From assembly GCA_026417735.1 (NCBI GenBank), contig JAOACR010000004.1:184753-248752 (forward strand): 64,000 bases of DNA. The letters run 5' to 3'. How positions within the stretch are numbered: the stretch's first letter is position 1; the number at the start of each line of letters is the position of its first letter. A model generated the notes under the pieces. It did not search any database. It was not told the DNA's origin and worked only from the letters and a program-made list of their open reading frames with translations. The stretch is from Kiritimatiellia bacterium (lineage in GTDB: Bacteria; Verrucomicrobiota; Kiritimatiellia; PWTM01). The translations under genes were made by a program, and so were the position numbers. Shown here in pieces: positions 37,546-45,000 of the stretch.

Positions 37546-38697
37546 TTACTTTTTCTTCAGCCACCCCAACCGATCGGCCGTCTGCCGCAGCGTTTCGTGC
37601 GGTCCGCTCATCGCCGGCGCAATCTCGTGGCGCACCAGATACTCAAGGTCACCCAGCACACCAAGGATGTCGCCCTTGGCCTTTTCCGCCGCAGCGGGCG
37701 CTAGCGCGGCGACCTCGTTCGCGTACTCGGTGGCCATCCGGACGCAGCGCTCCACCACCGCGGGATCCGCGACGTAAATCAGCGACTCCCACAGCCGACG
37801 CATTCCCTCGACCCTACGCCCCGCCGCGAGAAGCTTCTCCGCGTCGTCGCGGACCCGCGCCGCCGTCTCCGCACGCTTGGCGCGGATCGCCTCCGGCCGG
37901 CGGTAGGGGCCAGTGGTGTAGTCGCCCTCGTAGTCCGGTATTTCGCGGATCCAGATGTTGCGGAACTGCACCGGATTGCCATGGTCCTGCAGCTTGAGCG
38001 GCAGTTTGGTCTCATGTTCCTTCGGCTGCGTGCGGCGCCGATGAGTCGAGACGCCTTCGAAGAGCCAGTGATCCTGAACCAGCACGCCATTGTGAAAGAC
38101 CGTGATCGAGCCGGGACGGACCAGCCGTCCGCCTTCCCACTTCGGCTGATGGAACACGATGTCGTACGTCTGCCATTCCCCGGGTTTGCGGCTCGCATTG
38201 ACCAGCGGGGGGTTCTCCGCGTAGATCGAGGCGGCCTGGCCGTCCGCGTAGGTGTCATTCTCGTAGCTGTCGAGCACCTGCAGCTCATAGGTGCCCATCA
38301 GAAAGACACCGCTGTTGCCTCGCCCCTGCCCCGCGCCTTCGATGGTGGCGGGCGTGCGCCATTCGATGTGAAGCTGGCAGTCGCCGAACGCGCGCTTCGT
38401 GCGAATCATCCCCTTGCCCTTGACGACCTCCATCGCACCGTCCACCAGCCGCCAGGGGCAGGGGGAGCCATCCTTGTCGGAAACCCATTCGTCCATGTGG
38501 GTGCCGTCGAAGAGGACGATCGCATCGGAGGGGGGCTGGCCGGGAGCAGCGCCGGGGCTGACCACCGGCGGGCGTGGCCGGTTCATGTCATGCACCGCCC
38601 ACGCGTGGCGGTCATCGGGGGGATCTCCATACAGCGCCGCGAACGAATGCACCGCGAACGTGCACAGAACCGCGCTCCAACACACCGAACGATTCAT
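37546..38697 (-). CDS. Secreted DUF1080 (3-keto-disaccharide hydrolase-like) protein
   Basis: The 383-residue protein has a signal peptide (M-N-R-S-V-C-W followed by a hydrophobic core) and a DUF1080 beta-sandwich at about residues 60-260: L-F-D-G-T, W-R-L-V-D-G-A-M-E-V, G-N-S-G-V-F-L-M-G-T-Y-E-L-Q-V-L-D-S-Y and P-G-E-W-Q-T-Y-D-I-V-F-H are typical. Members are LamG-like and linked to 3-keto-glycoside metabolism, often beside Gfo/Idh/MocA enzymes. A helical C-terminal segment of about 110 residues is additional. The ATG at 38697 follows GGGAGGTG, and a six-pair hairpin lies in the leader at 38716-38734. Catalysis is not certain. Confidence 0.85.
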   Translation of the reverse strand: MNRSVCWSAVLCTFAVHSFAALYGDPPDDRHAWAVHDMNRPRPPVVSPGAAPGQPPSDAIVLFDGTHMDEWVSDKDGSPCPWRLVDGAMEVVKGKGMIRTKRAFGDCQLHIEWRTPATIEGAGQGRGNSGVFLMGTYELQVLDSYENDTYADGQAASIYAENPPLVNASRKPGEWQTYDIVFHQPKWEGGRLVRPGSITVFHNGVLVQDHWLFEGVSTHRRRTQPKEHETKLPLKLQDHGNPVQFRNIWIREIPDYEGDYTTGPYRRPEAIRAKRAETAARVRDDAEKLLAAGRRVEGMRRLWESLIYVADPAVVERCVRMATEYANEVAALAPAAAEKAKGDILGVLGDLEYLVRHEIAPAMSGPHETLRQTADRLGWLKKK

Positions 38698-38715
38698 CGC
38701 ACACCTCCCGCAGCC

Positions 38716-38734
38716 GGCCCCGATCAAAGGGGCC
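38716..38734 (-). repeat. Hairpin in the leader of the DUF1080 gene
   Basis: GGCCCC (38716-38721) and GGGGCC (38729-38734) around a seven-base loop, 18 bases before the start codon. It could affect translation; nothing more can be said. Confidence 0.35.
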
Positions 38735-38829
38735 CGATGCATCCATCATAGAGGGGGGAGCCCGCCGCGCAAAGTCCGCCGCGCCCGGCTGCTCGGGACA
38801 GCGCGTGGGCCCGTGCTGCGAACTGGGCG

Positions 38830-40638
38830 TCACGGCCGTTCGGTGGCGACCCCTAACCGCATCAGTTCGATCAGCGCGCGGTAGTGGGGATCGCGTTCCA
38901 GCAGCACCGCGTGCGGGCCGTCCGCCACGATGCGGCCCTGACGCATCACGAGGATGCGGTCCGCGTCAAGCACGGTACTGAGCCGATGGGCGATCGCCAG
39001 AGTGGTGCGGCCGCGCATCAGCCGGCGGATCGCGTCCTGAATGCGCTGTTCAGTGCGGCTGTCCACGTTCGCGGTGGCCTCGTCAAGCACGACGAGCACC
39101 GCGGGGTTCGCGAGCACCGCGCGTGCAAGGGCAATCAGCTGCTGTTCGCCGGCGGAGAGTGTGCCGCCGCGCTCGCCCAACGGCGTGTCCAGACCCAGCG
39201 GCAACCGCGCGATCAGTTCCTCCGCCCCGACGAAGCGCACGGCCTTCTCAATCTCGCCGCGGGGGGCGCCGGGAACCGCGATCGCGATGTTTTCCGCAAC
39301 CGTGCCGGAGAAGATGAACGGATCCTGCGGCACCAGTCCGATGCGGCGGCGCAAGTCGGCCAGCCGCAGCTGGCGCAGGTCCTGCCCGTCCAACCGGATC
39401 ACACCCTCCTGCGGGTCGTAGAAGCGAACCAGCAGTGCCGCTAGCGTGCTCTTGCCGGCGCCGGTCGCGCCCACCACCGCAACGCGCTCGCCCGGGTGCA
39501 GCTCGAGATCCACCTCGCGAAGCACCCAGTGGCCGGGTTGGTAGGCAAAACCGACCCGCTCGAACCGGATCGCGCCGCCGCCGACGCTCAGCGGCCGCGG
39601 TGCCGGGGGATCAGCGACGCGGATGGTCGCGTCCAACACCTCAGAGAGCCGCTCCGCGGCGACCGCGGCCTGCTGCCAGAGGCCGGCCTTGTCGGCCAGC
39701 GCGCTGATCGGCCGGTACAGCTCCCGCACGTATGCGAGGAACGCCGCCAGCACGCCGAGCGAGACGCCGCCCCCGCTCGCCAGGCGCATTGCGCCGCCGA
39801 CCGCAAGCACCACCGCCAGCGACACCGCCTGCGCGATTTCGAGCACGGGCCAGTAAAGCGTGAACCAGTGCAGCTCGGCGAGGTTCGCGCGGTGCAGTGC
39901 GCCGTTGCGCTCGTCGAACTGGCGCAGCGCGCGCGCCTCGCGGTTGAAGAGCTGGATTGTGAACATGCCCGCAATCTGCTCCTGAAGGAGCGAGTTCAGT
40001 GCGGAGTGGCGCGCTCGGATCTCGCGGTTCGCGCGGCGAAGCCGCCCGTTCACATAGGCGAGCGCGGCCCAGAGCGGCGGAAGCGAGCCGAGCACCCACG
40101 CCGCAAGCCCACCGTGCAGCGCCACCATCGCGACGACCACGCCGGCCAACATCATCACGTCCGCTGCCGCGCCGACGACACCCTCCGTCACAAACCGCTG
40201 CACGGACTCCACATCGCTGGTCAGCCGGGTCATCAGCCGGCCCACCGGCGTGCGGTCGAACAACTCGATATCGAGCGCGAGCGCCTTGCGATGCAGGTCG
40301 AGGCGCAGGTCGTGCACCACGCGTTGCCCCGCGCGTGCGGTCAGCAGGCTTTCGACGAACCGCAGCCCGAACGCAAGCGCGGCCAGTACCAGAAACGCGG
40401 CGCCGTCCCGCAACAGGCCCTGCCAGCGCACGTCGGCGGGAACGGATGTGTCGGTGAGCCAGCGGTCCACCGCGCGGCCAAGAATCCAGGGCAGCGCGTT
40501 CACCGCGGCTGACATCGCCAGCAGCAGCCCCACCGAAAGTGCAAGCGCACCTGCGTGTGGCCGCAACCGGCGCGCGAGAGCGCGCAGCACCGGTCCCGCC
40601 GGTCGCGCCGCGTCGAGCAGGGGGCCTTCCGCGCTCAT
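38830..40638 (-). CDS. ABC exporter half-transporter, consensus-catalytic subunit
   Basis: A 602-residue type IV ABC exporter half with six N-terminal membrane helices and a C-terminal nucleotide-binding domain. Walker A is G-A-T-G-A-G-K-S, Walker B ends V-V-L-D-E with the catalytic Glu, and the H-loop is A-I-A-H-R-L-S-T. The signature motif is L-S-A-G-E-Q rather than L-S-G-G-Q. Its start overlaps the stop of the partner gene by four bases. The pairing with the next gene, and the distribution of deviations, make a heterodimer of the BmrCD/TM287-288 type likely. The substrate is unknown; lipids or drugs are common. Confidence 0.9.
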   Translation of the reverse strand: MSAEGPLLDAARPAGPVLRALARRLRPHAGALALSVGLLLAMSAAVNALPWILGRAVDRWLTDTSVPADVRWQGLLRDGAAFLVLAALAFGLRFVESLLTARAGQRVVHDLRLDLHRKALALDIELFDRTPVGRLMTRLTSDVESVQRFVTEGVVGAAADVMMLAGVVVAMVALHGGLAAWVLGSLPPLWAALAYVNGRLRRANREIRARHSALNSLLQEQIAGMFTIQLFNREARALRQFDERNGALHRANLAELHWFTLYWPVLEIAQAVSLAVVLAVGGAMRLASGGGVSLGVLAAFLAYVRELYRPISALADKAGLWQQAAVAAERLSEVLDATIRVADPPAPRPLSVGGGAIRFERVGFAYQPGHWVLREVDLELHPGERVAVVGATGAGKSTLAALLVRFYDPQEGVIRLDGQDLRQLRLADLRRRIGLVPQDPFIFSGTVAENIAIAVPGAPRGEIEKAVRFVGAEELIARLPLGLDTPLGERGGTLSAGEQQLIALARAVLANPAVLVVLDEATANVDSRTEQRIQDAIRRLMRGRTTLAIAHRLSTVLDADRILVMRQGRIVADGPHAVLLERDPHYRALIELMRLGVATERP

Positions 40639-42392
40639 GACGCAGCCTCGAGGCCCCGCTCAATGTCCTGCCGCCGCACCAGATCACGGTAGTACGCGCA
40701 GCAGGCGAGCAGCTCCTGGTGGGTGCCGGTCGCGGTCACCCGTCCGCCCTCCAACACCACGATCCTGTCCGCCTCGCGCAACGTGGACACCCGGTGGCTG
40801 ATTACAATCGCGGTGCATCCCGCAAAGACGGGGCGCAGCCGCTGGAGGATCGCCGCCTCGGTTGCCGCGTCCACCGCCGCAAATGGATCGTCGAGCACCA
40901 GATAGCGCGGACGGCGCGCGAGAGCGCGACCGAGCGCGGCGCGCCGGCGCTGGCCGCCCGAGAGCGTCACGCCGCGCTCGCCGACCAGCGTCGAATACTG
41001 CTGGGGCAGCGCCAGCGCATCGTCGTGCAGGTGCGCGAGCTCCGCCGCAGCCCGGATCCACGCCTCGTCCGGACGGTCGAGCCCAAACGAGAGGTTTCCG
41101 GCCAGCGTGTCGGAAAACAATACGGGCTCCTGCGGCACCACGCCGAGCGCCCCGCGCAGCACCGCCAACGGATACTGCCGCAGGTCCCGCCCGCCGATTC
41201 GTACCGTGCCCGCCGTCGGATCGCGCGCCCGAGGCAGCAGGGAGACCAGCAGCGACTTCCCCGCGCCGGTGGGGCCGGTGATCCCCACCACTGTGCCGGC
41301 CGGGATCCGCAGCGTGATGTCGTCGAGCAGCCGGCGGCCCCCTTCGATCACGCTGACCTGATCAAACTCGATATCCCCCTCCGGCGACGGCGCCAGAGGG
41401 TCGGTGTACGGCCCGTCGGCGACGGCAGGTCGTCGCTCAAGCACTTCGCAAATGCGATCCCACGAGGCACGCCCCCGTTGCACAAGGCTCGCGGTCCATC
41501 CGATCGCGAGCATCGGCCACTGCATGAAGAGCAGGTACTGCTGGAACTGCACCAGCGCGCCGAGCGTCAGCCGACCGTCGAGCATCATGCGCCCGCCCAC
41601 CAACAGCAGCGCGAGTGAGCCGACCGCAAAAGAGAATCCGAACAGCGGCCATAGCGGATTCTGGACCCAGCCCAGTCGCAGGTTGCCCCGCACCAGCTCC
41701 TGGCTCAGCTCGCTCCATCGCCGCTGCCGTTCCCCTTCCACCGCCAGCGCGCGGATCGTCCGAATGCCGGCCAGGGACTCCTGGCAGAAGTTGCACAGTT
41801 CCCCCTGCAGGCGCTGTACCTCCTCGTGGCGCCGCCGAATTCGGCCCAGCATCACAAAAAAAATCAGGATCAGCGGCGGAAACAGTGCCGCCATCACCGC
41901 GGCCAGCACCGGCGAGGTCGCGATCATTGCCGCGAACGCCACCACGACCACAGTGACCGAGCGCGCTCCCTGCAGAATGCCCTGGCCAACCAGCTCCCGG
42001 ACAGTCGCGACATCGGAAGTCAGCCGGGTCATCAAATCGCCAGTCCGCGCATCGCGGTAGAACGCCGGTTCCAGCCGGGTGAGGTGCTGCAGCAAATCCC
42101 GGCGCAGGTCGCGCTCGACCTCGTAGCCGATCCGCAGCGGCCAGCGCCGCATCAGCAGCGCACAGCCGGCGCCAGCGGCCGAAACGCCAAGAAACAGCGC
42201 GAGCGACCGGCTCAGCGAGCTGCGGTCGACGCGCCCGGCGGCCAGCTCATCCACGATGCGTCGCAACACCGCCGGCGCGGCCACCTGCGCGGCGACCGCC
42301 GCCAATACACACACCCCGCTCGCCGCCACCAGCGCGCGGTGGGGGCGCACATATGCCCAGAGACGATGTCGAGAGCCGGCGTCGGTCGCCAT
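40635..42392 (-). CDS. ABC exporter half-transporter, degenerate-site subunit
   Basis: The 585-residue partner has the same fold: six helices, Walker A G-P-T-G-A-G-K-S, a consensus signature L-S-G-G-Q-R and H-loop I-S-H-R-V-S-T. The residue after Walker B is Asp (V-L-D-D-P) instead of the catalytic Glu. That Asp pairs in the dimer with the nonstandard L-S-A-G-E signature of the other subunit, so both deviations fall in one composite ATP site. This is the classic sign of a heterodimeric exporter with one slow site. It is the first gene of the pair, about 90 bases from the divergent pseudokinase gene. Confidence 0.9.
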   Translation of the reverse strand: MATDAGSRHRLWAYVRPHRALVAASGVCVLAAVAAQVAAPAVLRRIVDELAAGRVDRSSLSRSLALFLGVSAAGAGCALLMRRWPLRIGYEVERDLRRDLLQHLTRLEPAFYRDARTGDLMTRLTSDVATVRELVGQGILQGARSVTVVVVAFAAMIATSPVLAAVMAALFPPLILIFFVMLGRIRRRHEEVQRLQGELCNFCQESLAGIRTIRALAVEGERQRRWSELSQELVRGNLRLGWVQNPLWPLFGFSFAVGSLALLLVGGRMMLDGRLTLGALVQFQQYLLFMQWPMLAIGWTASLVQRGRASWDRICEVLERRPAVADGPYTDPLAPSPEGDIEFDQVSVIEGGRRLLDDITLRIPAGTVVGITGPTGAGKSLLVSLLPRARDPTAGTVRIGGRDLRQYPLAVLRGALGVVPQEPVLFSDTLAGNLSFGLDRPDEAWIRAAAELAHLHDDALALPQQYSTLVGERGVTLSGGQRRRAALGRALARRPRYLVLDDPFAAVDAATEAAILQRLRPVFAGCTAIVISHRVSTLREADRIVVLEGGRVTATGTHQELLACCAYYRDLVRRQDIERGLEAAS

Positions 42393-42458
42393 CGGATGAA
42401 CGTGCCGGGATCAGATTGAGAGGCGCCCTGCTGAAGTCAATCCCCGCGCCCGCTCCGC

Positions 42459-42487
42459 TGGACAGCGGCGCGGCGCGGCGCTAACGT
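42459..42487 (+). promoter_or_regulatory. Putative promoter for the pseudokinase gene
   Basis: TGGACA (42459-42464), 17 bases, TAACGT (42482-42487). A start near 42494 would exclude the GTG at 42486 as initiation codon and leave ATG 42525. Confidence 0.4.
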
Positions 42488-42524
42488 GGCGGGCCTTGAT
42501 TCCGCGCGACGGCGGGACCGCACG

Positions 42525-44897
42525 ATGAGCCCGGCTCTGCGAGAACGTTTCGAGCTTCGAAGCCGCATCCTCACCGACGCGCTCGGTGAGGTCTGGCACG
42601 CGCTCGCGCACGATCCGCCGGGCCCGGTGCGCGTGCGCTTGCTCAACGGGTCCGGGCTCACGACGCCGGAGGTCCGCGGCGCGCTGCTGGAATGCGCCCG
42701 GCGCGCCGCCCGCGTCCGCAGTCCCGGTCTGCCCGAGCCGATCGCGGCAGACCTCGACCCGGAGTCCGGCGCGGTCTACCTGGCGACCACCTGGCCGGAC
42801 GGCGAAACGCTCGGAGCGCGCCTGCGGCGCGAGGGCCGGCTCTCGTTCGCGGAGGGAATCCGCGTCGCGCGGGAGGTCGCCAGCGCGCTGGAGACCACCT
42901 GGCGCGCCGAACGCCTTCCGCACGCGCACCTGACCGCGGACCGCATCCACCTCTGGCCGGAGGGCCGCGCAGGAGTGCTGGAGCTCGGCGCGACCGCCGT
43001 CGAGGAGCTCGCACGCGCGGGGCTGACGGGAACGATGTTGCGCCTGCTGCGTGCAGCGCCGCATTTTGTGGCGCCGGAGCTGGTGCGTGGCGGTGCGAAT
43101 TTGGACGCCCGGACCGACATCTACTCGCTCGGTGCCGTCCTTTATTACACCTGGACCGGCAGGCTACCGTTCGGCGACTCGCCCGCGCCCGAGGCGCTCG
43201 ACAAGCACCTGATGGGGTTCCTCGACGACCCCTGCGAGCTCAATCCGGACCTTCCGCTGGCGGCGGGCTGGATGCTCGAACGTTGGATGAGCCGAAGTCC
43301 CGACCGTCGCCCCCCGGAGTGGTCCGCGGCGTTGGCCGACCTGGAAGCGGTCGCGCAGCAGCGGCCACCGGGCGGCGAACGACTTCCCGCCGGCGCCAGC
43401 GTGATCCGGCGCGGGGCGCGGCGCGACCCCGAGCTCGCGCAGCGCCTGAATCGGCCCGCCGCACGCCTCCCCCGCCGGCCGCTTCGGACGACCTCCGGCT
43501 CCAACGGCACAGCGAAAGTGACGCTGCCCGCACCGCCGCCCTCGGGCCCGGTTCCGGTGGCGCGGTCTGGTGGCGGTGACTTCGCGCGGATCATGACGAT
43601 CGCACTGCTGCTGGTCGCGGCTGCGGCGTGGTTCGCACGCGATCATCTCCGCGCTCTTTTTCAAGGGCCGCCGACCGTCGCACGGCCTGTGGCGCCACCG
43701 GTGGTCCGACCGGCCGCGCCATCCGCGGAGCCCGCGCCGGCCCAGACGCCGTCGGTGACCCTTGAAGAAATCCTGGGCCTGCGGCCGGTCGCGCTGCCCC
43801 CGCCGGTGCCGCCATCGCCGCGCAACCACACCAACGCGATTGCGACCGAGCCGCCGCCCGCGCCGGCGGAGGAGAACCCGGCGGCACCGGATCCATTGAT
43901 GGCCCATCCGGCCTTTCACCGCGCGGCACAGATGTTCAACGAGTCGCTGCAGCTGTTCGGGCAGTACCGGCAGACGGCACGGCCGGAAATTCTGGACCGC
44001 GTGGAGCAGCTCGCCGAGGAGGCGGCGCGTATGTTCGAAGAGGTCCAGCGAACCTTCCCCGCCGACCGGCGGCTGCGGCGATACGTCGAGCAGTGTTACG
44101 GAATGGTGCGGTACGCGAGGCAGACGCGGCTTTCGGATGGGCATCTCAACGGTGGCGACCGGCGACCGCGGCGCGGCCACCCAACCCCGCCGCGCGCCCC
44201 ACTGCCGGCGCCCCCCTCGTCCGTCGCGCCGACACCCCCGCGGCTGTCCCCGGCGCAGCCCCCATCGGATGCCCCGCCGAGCCGTCCCCGCGAACCGGCG
44301 CTGGCACCCGATTGGAATGCGCCTCTGCGAATCGGCGCAGGTCTCGCTCGGGAACTTTCGGACATTTTGCGAGTCGCCGGGCCGCCCCCCGCCGCCGCCA
44401 TCCCGTCCCTCCTGCCGGGCGGCGTCCCGTATCTGGAGCCTTTCGATCGTGCCGCCGCCCGCCTCGGCATCCCTCCGCCCTCCGGCAGCGGCACCGACAT
44501 CACTTTCCCCGGTTTTCCCGCGCGCAGTCTCCGATACTTCGAGTTCAGTGCGCCGCCCAACAGCGGGCCGTTCACAACCGGCCGGTTGATCGTGGACGGT
44601 CTCGGTCAGACCGTCGGCATTCAGTGGATGGACGAGCGGCCGGCCGCGCCGATGCTGCCGGAGGAACACTTCTCGCCGAAGTGGAGCATTGCGGACCCGG
44701 TCGCGGGCCGCATTCGCGAAAAGTCCTCACACCGGGTCGGTCACCGTGGCCGCTGTACAGACGGCGTGGTCTCAATCGAGACGGAAATCGTGGACCCCAC
44801 CGCACCGCCGGAGACCCGCTCAATCGCGCGCTATCGCCTCGACCTCGCCGAGCCGCTGGCACGGCTGATCCTCGAGCGCCCGGCGGCCGCACCGTGA
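42525..44897 (+). CDS. Membrane-anchored serine/threonine pseudokinase
   Basis: The 790-residue product has a kinase-like domain (about residues 1-270) in which the C-lobe is recognisable: V-A-P-E-L-V-R-G-G for the APE motif, then D-I-Y-S-L-G-A-V-L-Y-Y-T-W-T-G-R-L-P-F. The catalytic motifs are lost. The HRD loop reads H-A-H-L-T-A-D-R-I, so the catalytic Asp, Lys and Asn are replaced, and DFG reads E-L-G. No glycine-rich loop or VAIK lysine is visible. A linker and a single membrane helix near residue 370 follow, then a Pro-rich region and an unknown C-terminal domain. It probably acts as a scaffold or ligand sensor. It shares a divergent promoter region with the ABC pair. Confidence 0.8.
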   Translation: MSPALRERFELRSRILTDALGEVWHALAHDPPGPVRVRLLNGSGLTTPEVRGALLECARRAARVRSPGLPEPIAADLDPESGAVYLATTWPDGETLGARLRREGRLSFAEGIRVAREVASALETTWRAERLPHAHLTADRIHLWPEGRAGVLELGATAVEELARAGLTGTMLRLLRAAPHFVAPELVRGGANLDARTDIYSLGAVLYYTWTGRLPFGDSPAPEALDKHLMGFLDDPCELNPDLPLAAGWMLERWMSRSPDRRPPEWSAALADLEAVAQQRPPGGERLPAGASVIRRGARRDPELAQRLNRPAARLPRRPLRTTSGSNGTAKVTLPAPPPSGPVPVARSGGGDFARIMTIALLLVAAAAWFARDHLRALFQGPPTVARPVAPPVVRPAAPSAEPAPAQTPSVTLEEILGLRPVALPPPVPPSPRNHTNAIATEPPPAPAEENPAAPDPLMAHPAFHRAAQMFNESLQLFGQYRQTARPEILDRVEQLAEEAARMFEEVQRTFPADRRLRRYVEQCYGMVRYARQTRLSDGHLNGGDRRPRRGHPTPPRAPLPAPPSSVAPTPPRLSPAQPPSDAPPSRPREPALAPDWNAPLRIGAGLARELSDILRVAGPPPAAAIPSLLPGGVPYLEPFDRAAARLGIPPPSGSGTDITFPGFPARSLRYFEFSAPPNSGPFTTGRLIVDGLGQTVGIQWMDERPAAPMLPEEHFSPKWSIADPVAGRIREKSSHRVGHRGRCTDGVVSIETEIVDPTAPPETRSIARYRLDLAEPLARLILERPAAAP

Positions 44898-45000
44898 GGC
44901 GCACGATCCGCACCGCTGGCCGTTGGCGGCTCTCCCGACGTCACGGCTCGCGCTCTGTCTTGTGCGCCGTTAACCTTCGCCCGAGCCAGGGAGAACACGT

